Below are positions 57,905 through 64,000 of a stretch of DNA of 64,000 bases, one piece after another. Origin of the DNA: Siniperca chuatsi (taxonomy: Eukaryota; Chordata; Actinopteri; Centrarchiformes; Sinipercidae); NCBI RefSeq assembly GCF_020085105.1, contig NC_058043.1:18674667-18738666 (forward strand), given 5' to 3'. Position 1 is the first letter of the stretch; every line of letters begins with the position of its first letter. The translations under genes and the position numbers were made by a program. The notes beneath the pieces were generated by a model. The model made no database searches. It was not told where the DNA came from and was given only the letters and a program-made list of their open reading frames with translations.

Positions 57905-60900
57905 CTGCAGACAAGACAAAGACAAACAGCAAAAGGTTCAGCATACAGAGAGTTCTCAACATTGCAAGTCACAACCTAATCAGCAGTTTCCTATTATTCA
58001 GACACAATAATATCAATATAAAAGTAAATCTGTTTCTATGGAGACAGGCCCTTTGGAAAACATTATAAGAGTTTTGTGCCCCTCGACCAATCAGGTTTGA
58101 ATACCATTCATTCCAGTCATGTGCTTTCTAAGCTGTTGGGTAAATCACGAGGAACACATCATTCTTTCTCTCTCACGCACCACAGGAAGTTAGCTCCTAG
58201 AGGGCTGACTCCTTCTCCGTACTACACAAATGAAGTGACACAGCTGTCATTTTATTTTTGCTGATATCACTGTCACTAAGCAGACAACCTACAACAGCAA
58301 GTATTGATCTCAGTCTTCATGTGTACACCTAATTATATTAGAACTGCCATTTTTTTATTAATAAAAAATCTGAGACTATAAAAGTGAACACCCTATGTAA
58401 GGCCTTTAAATGTCATTTTTATTAACTGAATTTGTAAGACTGAGGCACAAATTTGTCATTTTTGTGTGCAAATATTGTTCCCAACAATGCAACAACAAAC
58501 CCCGTGATTTGGGTTAGTCTGTCAGAGATACAGTATGTGACCCTATTTTCAGCAAGAACTGTAATTCACCGTTAGGCATCTCATCAAAATGAAGCAAGCA
58601 AGATCTGGGATATCGCCCAACATGTGAATTCTGTATTGTCCCCCACTAGCTGATGTGATTAATTTAGAAAATTTCAAAATTGCAGCTGGGAGATGCTTCA
58701 TTCAACCATGTTTCCACAAAAGTAAGTAGGTTAACAGTGCAATTGTAGAAATGCCAGAAAGGACAATGGGCTGCATTTTATCACTCCATGATGTTTTGTG
58801 AAAGTAAAATCAGCTGTTCCTAAGATATCACACATGACATTAGGTCAATTACAGTGATTTTAACAATGCTGGAATAAAGCAAATTATTTACTACGGTACA
58901 ATTCTCATCATTGGTGTCCGAGATACGGAACGTGACAGAGGCTCATCTTTAGTTCCTCCTCCTATTATTCATTCTGCCTTCGATCTACCTACAGTATTCA
59001 CCCTACCTTCCAAGATTTCATTATGGCAGACAAAAATATAATGACTTCACTTTTCATGGAGGAAACTTAAATTACAAAATGAACTGTGGGACAGTAAAAT
59101 AAACAAAACATGGCTACGTTCCAGTCTTAAGAGGTTATCTGTAAACCTGATCCATGAGCCAATAGGCTAAACAGACTAAAATAAACCTTGATTTCGTAAG
59201 AGCCTGCTTTATCTTTTTTCACACATTTGTCTTGTCTGTACCAAGTAAACAGTCCAGCACAATGCAACTTTGAAAGTCTACACTGTAGGTGTGCATACTC
59301 TCAGTGAGAATGGCAGCCGTAGCAACTGTGGGCTGATGGGAATATGCAGCCTATAGTGTTTCCTCATAACACTGAAGATGATCTGAACTGTGAATTAGGC
59401 CAAATAGATATATGGGTATGTACAGTAAATTTTATACAAAAACAATATAGGCAGATGTATTTGAGTGTGTGATATTGTTTGCAATTTGTAAACAAAAATG
59501 TCTTTAATGAACAATTCTGTCCATTATTTGGAAGAAAACAAATGATTAATTTAATCCTTTTTTGGCAGGGAAGCACAATAACCTGTTAGACAACATTTTA
59601 ACAGAAAACGTGACCACTTACCATCAGCTCAGTCAACATACATCGTGCACATAGCACAAAAGACATTTTAGACATGCCAATCCCCCAAACCCAAACAGGT
59701 ATTTAGTGTAACCCAATTATGGAATAAGCATACTTACATTCAGACAAAAAGATGAAAAACCACAACTTTGATTTAACAGAAACATGAGCCCTTAAAGTAA
59801 ATCCAAATTCTGAAACTACACCTATAAAAACACTTCACTTCCCATCAGGAGCCTTGTGTTATTTCTGAATGGAATGAGCACAGCACTCCAGTGACTACCA
59901 TACTGTGAAGCGTTGATTAGCTGATACATGTACGAACAACAGCAGCACAACACTGAAGTCTGGGCATGCTCAGACCAGAGTCACATGATTACAGCAGAAA
60001 CTCAGATCTTTAACCTTTGACAAACAGCAGAGCATTAGACATTGATTGCTAAATGCCAACTATCATCTCTGACAGGCGGTTCAGTCGGAAATCAGGTGAA
60101 TGCCTCTCACTAAAAACAGTCTAATTCATTCTGTCAGTGTTAAACAGAACTCAAGAAATACAATAATACATCAAAATTAACTGGCAGGTTTCAATGATAC
60201 TAGTGTAAGCATTTTGTGACAAATTGAATCAATCTTGATACGGATTAAGAAAAGAACTAAAGTGTGTTATAAAATATCTACAGGTCTGTGGAAATATGTG
60301 ATGATATGGCACTCTTGCCATTATTCTATGCTAAAAAAATGTGTTCTGCTGGTTTAAAGTAACCAATGTGTCATGGGCAGTTTAGTCAATTTTCATGCCA
60401 GTTGCAATAGCCCAAATAATTGTGCAAATGTTTTATTACATCATTTTGCATTAAAATATTTTAAAAGTCAGTCAGGGTAGTGTTGCACAGAGTACTGGTA
60501 CTCAAATGTGTTTTCTTTTCTCCTGAGAAAGAGTCAGTCTGAGCCATGACTTTCAGGTAACTTTTCATATCCTGTCTACTATTATGAGTTTGATGCATAA
60601 CAACAACACAAAGTTAAATAATTGTTTCAGTTTGCCACCATCAAACTAGCTATCAATTGAAATTTGTTAGTATAATCCTGATAATTTAAACACTTTTTAA
60701 GCCATGTTCTTTTCCTTATGTTTTATCCATCCATTGTTCAGTCTCCCATCTATTTACATTTTTTAAGAATCAAAAAGGATGACTGGGGAAATATCTTTAA
60801 CTAAAAATTAGGCATCATGAAAATACCAATTAATAGATGTTTTTATAGTGGCAACTGCCCATTACTGCACGAGCTAATATTAGAATCTAACTGTTCATGG

Positions 60901-62378
60901 ATTCATATTGAGAAATGTGAATCAAAAAACTGTGCTGGGCTAAAATAAAAGGCCCGACACATTACCCCATCTGCCTGTCAATCACTAACACAAGCAGCTG
61001 GAATTCACAGATCATCTTTGATATGGATTATGCATGCACATCCACATCCACAAACAAACTCTGGACTAAATATAGATTTGGAAGGCTGAGTTCAGATGTT
61101 TCCCAATGCTCAAACCCATCTCCACAAGTCATAAGGTTATGCCAACTTAACGTGCATCTTGGTTAGTGCCCATGTGATAAGCAGATGGTCCAGTGGCCCG
61201 GGGTTAACAAAAAGAGTAAAGTCAGTGTGGTCAAAATCAAGTGTATTGATAGAATGGAAAACATAAACAAATAATATGTGATTAAAGCACTATACTACAG
61301 CGTTAGAAAGTAGTATACAATATCATGTGCAGCAAAAGATTTCTATAAAATTTTGCTTTCAAAGGAATGTTTTCCTTACATTTACACAGTAGTACATTGT
61401 TTTAAGCCTCTGATGTTGTAATTCAGGATTGTATCAAATGGAAAAACAAATGTTTTGAAGACAAATCTAGATGTTCAACTATAAACACTGTAGTACTCCA
61501 GTACAAAACAAACTGGAAGGTACAGCAATGTAAAATGAGACGCAGCTGTGTACTAGGCAGATACTTTAGAGTCAAACTCCAGTATCAAGTAACCCGAGAT
61601 GAGCTGTTTGCACTGTAGAAATAGTTGCTAACTACTGCAATTAGTAATTAAAAACAAATTCAGAGAGTAGTAACATGTCCCACGACTTTTATGTTGGGAT
61701 GGCAACAGATTTCAGGTGACAATCCAGCAAGCTTTTTGGCACAAGTAATGGGCGTTGCAGCCACATCAGATCATTATACTAAATACCTATGTTTCTTTTG
61801 AGACCTGTGAGTCACAACAGAAACAAAAAACTCTTTGGCACAAAGAAAAACAAAGGACGAGTCCCTTCTGCCTAGCAACACCACGTCAGATACAGGACAT
61901 TTCTCTCATACAGCCTGTTGACAGAAGACTTGTAGAAAACTCGATACTTGCCAGCATCAAGGCATGTTACCAAAACCCACCTCGACGTATGATTAATCAA
62001 CCATGCAGAAATTGGTAGTTTTGAGGTTAAAGGCTGAGTGTGCCCCGAACTCCCTCCTTCTCTGTAACGTTATGCATGCAAAGGTTAAATAAAAGTATTT
62101 AACGTTAGAGACATCACTATCCATGTGTCAACATTTGACAAAGGAGAAATCTCTTTTGATGCTTTGTTCGACCTCGCCTCCCCGGTTCTCCTTCCTAATT
62201 GGAGTCGACCCAAAGGAGCTACAGGCCGGCCTTGTTTTTGCCAAGCAGCTTCTCGAAAAACATTGCACCACCATTAGCTGTTAACGTTATAGCGCTGGCG
62301 TTAATAGGACACTAAACGAATTGATGACCGAGCAAATATTATACACATGAACAGACTGTTGTCGTCTCAAGAACTTAC
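57905..62378 (-). other. rab7a: rab7a intron 1, nothing recognised
   Basis: A 4.5-kb AT-rich intron, inferred from the acceptor near 57905 and the donor at 62378. I saw no open frame of coding quality, no terminal repeats and no RNA gene. Confidence 0.5.
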
Positions 62379-62700
62379 TTTGAACTTGTAACACACCGGA
62401 GCGGCGACTTCTTGACAAGAACCGACCTGGCTGCGAGCTGACCAGCTGTTATTTGTCAGGACAGTTAGCGTTATTGGCTAACTAGGCGTTACGTTAGCTA
62501 GCTAGCTAGCTAGCTCGCTGGCACTGAACTCCGTTAGCTAGCGTTAATTTGGCAATACCTCGTTTCAAATTCTTAGAAAATGTGTTGCCCTTTGCGTGAA
62601 CACTTACAAAAACCGTGTCGTAAATTGCAGAGGCAGATTATCTACAACTAGTGTGTAAATTTGGCACTTTTCTTGAAGTGTTGCCTGCCAGCGAGCTAAC
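62379..62700 (-). promoter_or_regulatory. rab7a: rab7a noncoding exon 1 and promoter
   Basis: On the minus strand TTCAAA|GTAAGTTC at 62379 is a near-ideal donor, following GC-rich sequence (GGAGCGGCGACTTC on the plus strand) that fits a housekeeping promoter. A (GCTA)n run of about 22 bp lies at 62494-62515. The start site is not determined. Confidence 0.5.
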
Positions 62701-63020
62701 TGTCTGCTACCCTCAGCTTCTCTGTTCTCCTTTCACTTCCTCCTCCAAAACAACGCCTGCGTCCTACGTCAGACGCAGCTAACCAATAATTCCAGCCCAC
62801 TTATGATTTATTGTAATATTTATCATGGACTAAAAAATCTGCATTATTTCTGCAGAAATAATTGCAATTTTGTTATTTTAGTTCAACCATTGAAAACGGT
62901 TATATGTTCAGACTCAGTTGCAGTTTTCAGGGGTTTCTCATCAATGCAAGAAGAATTAAAAAGATACATGTTATTTTTTAAGCATAGAGGTTCAGTTGTG
63001 TTGGGTCCCTGCACATATGA
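62701..63020. other. Upstream flank of rab7a, nothing recognised
   Basis: AT-rich after about 62800; no gene or repeat end identified. Confidence 0.4.
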
Positions 63021-63023
63021 GTG

Positions 63024-63357
63024 TTAAAGGGGTACTGCAGAAATTTAGTTGGGGGACTCATAAAAGACAAAAAGAATGGTTGACCTCGGGGCAACAGAGT
63101 CTGAGATCTAGGTTTTTAGCCTCTGTGGGTGAAACTCCAAAAACACTGGTACCTACACTTCCCATAATGCAACTGTCTACTAAATGCCCACTTATTTCAA
63201 ACCCCACACCCCCAGTTTGAAACACAACTTTTCTGTTAAAATTGTTTTGCCTTGACCTGACAACATCAGGGTTTTTCTCTGAGACTGAGGCTGAGTGGTA
63301 CTCCACATGACCAGTAAACTCAACTTCATTTGTTAAATCGGTGGCATGCCCCTTTAA
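63024..63357. mobile_element. Candidate TTAA-flanked (piggyBac-like) MITE
   Basis: Reads TTAA-AGGGGTACTGC at the left and GGCATGCCCCT-TTAA at the right: short inverted ends (AGGGG/CCCCT) bounded by TTAA on both sides, the target duplication of piggyBac-type elements. The 334-bp interior has an open frame of 120 codons on the minus strand that resembles no known protein to me. Confidence 0.55.
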
Positions 63358-63912
63358 AAGCTGAGGTTCAAAATCCACTCTTGGAAAAGCAGTTGAGTTG
63401 AGAACAGTCTCAAGATCCATTTAGTAGCCTTTCTGGAGCTTTTGATCATATTTTTTTCCTTTGCCAGACAGGTTTTCAGCATCCATATGTCAGCAGGGTA
63501 AGGATGGAGCCACCTCTCTGATGTCCCTTACTCCTGACCCTTGGGATGTCTTGTGTGTGCATACTACATCAACACTCATCTTTCATTTTTATATGATCAA
63601 GACATGTTAGGGATGTGATGTTTCAGTGTGGTTAATTGTAGTGAATCAAGAGTCAAAATGGAGAGCTGCGATGATCCACCACTAGAGGACAGTGTCAACT
63701 CAGACATTGCTCAGTGGTCCCAGACATTAGCTGATTATTAGCAATGTAGCACTCTGTGGTGTTGACATTGTGCTGAGTAAAGGTCAAAGATCAAGTGATC
63801 TGCTTCTGTGATACTTGAATGACACAGTGTTGCATGCTAAGATGAGAATGCAGGTCAGCCTTTACAGCCTGTCTGCAGACTTTTAGTCCATAAGTGAAAA
63901 TGTATTTCTGCT

Positions 63913-63947
<35 letters not shown>

Positions 63948-64000
63948 TTGGTGGGTGGGGTAGGAGAAGCTTTTTCTTCATGGTATATCTTAAAAATGCA
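63358..64000. other. Right edge of window, no gene recognised
   Basis: Unique-looking noncoding sequence with a (GT)n microsatellite at about 63914-63946. Confidence 0.4.

Noticed and set aside
63058-63420. 120-codon minus-strand frame near the right edge
   Set aside because: It mostly lies inside the TTAA-flanked MITE and shows no family motifs.

Overview
This is a slice of a ray-finned fish genome, most likely a spiny-rayed (percomorph-type) teleost. The genes are vertebrate in sequence and exon structure, introns are short with GT..AG ends, and the spaces between genes hold teleost repeats: hAT-type MITEs that start CAGTGG, an RTE-clade LINE piece, a Tc1/mariner relic and many (CA)n and (TA)n microsatellites. 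I see no bacterial genes, CRISPR arrays or recognisable virus fossils. All exon boundaries were read by hand from splice signals, reading frame and recalled family sequence; no alignment was run.

Layout, left to right. (1) 29-5588 (+): sec61a1, the pore subunit of the Sec61 translocon, lacking only its first exon; 3'UTR to about 6.6 kb. (2) 8.5-11.4 kb (+): chchd4 (MIA40), three exons. (3) 13.3-19.7 kb (+): uroc1, urocanate hydratase, 19 exons, 675 aa. (4) 20.8-26.2 kb (+): mapkapk3, a p38-activated kinase, 10 coding exons, 422 aa. (5) 28.4-31.8 kb (+): a compact WASP-like gene of 365 aa, with a WH1 domain, the autoinhibitory half of a GBD, a proline-rich stretch and a weak WH2/central/acidic tail, but no CRIB motif. 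(6) 32-39 kb: no clear gene, but a GC-rich block with exon-like pieces, a Tc1 relic, a complete hAT MITE and the upstream region of (7) pfkfb4, 39.2-46.6 kb (+), 14 coding exons plus what looks like a duplicated, alternative last exon. (8) arpc4, 51.7-48.3 kb (-), tail to tail with pfkfb4. (9) rab7a, 57.9-54.9 kb (-), with a noncoding first exon about 4.5 kb upstream near 62.4 kb.

The genes do unrelated housekeeping or metabolic jobs: protein import into the ER, oxidative folding in the mitochondrial intermembrane space, histidine breakdown, stress signalling, control of glycolysis, actin branching and late-endosome traffic. As I recall, seven of the eight have human orthologues on chromosome 3 (3p25, 3p21 and 3q21), so the window looks like a compacted, shuffled piece of that ancestral linkage group. 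The WASP-like gene is the exception. It lies in the same block as arpc4, a subunit of the Arp2/3 complex that WASP proteins activate; this is noted as context only.

I found no clearly new biological system. The points most worth a second look are the reduced WASP-like gene, the duplicated pfkfb4 C-terminal exon, a perfect 75-bp-arm palindrome inside a MITE, paired hypoxia-type CACGT cores upstream of pfkfb4, and splice acceptors whose pyrimidine tracts are microsatellites.
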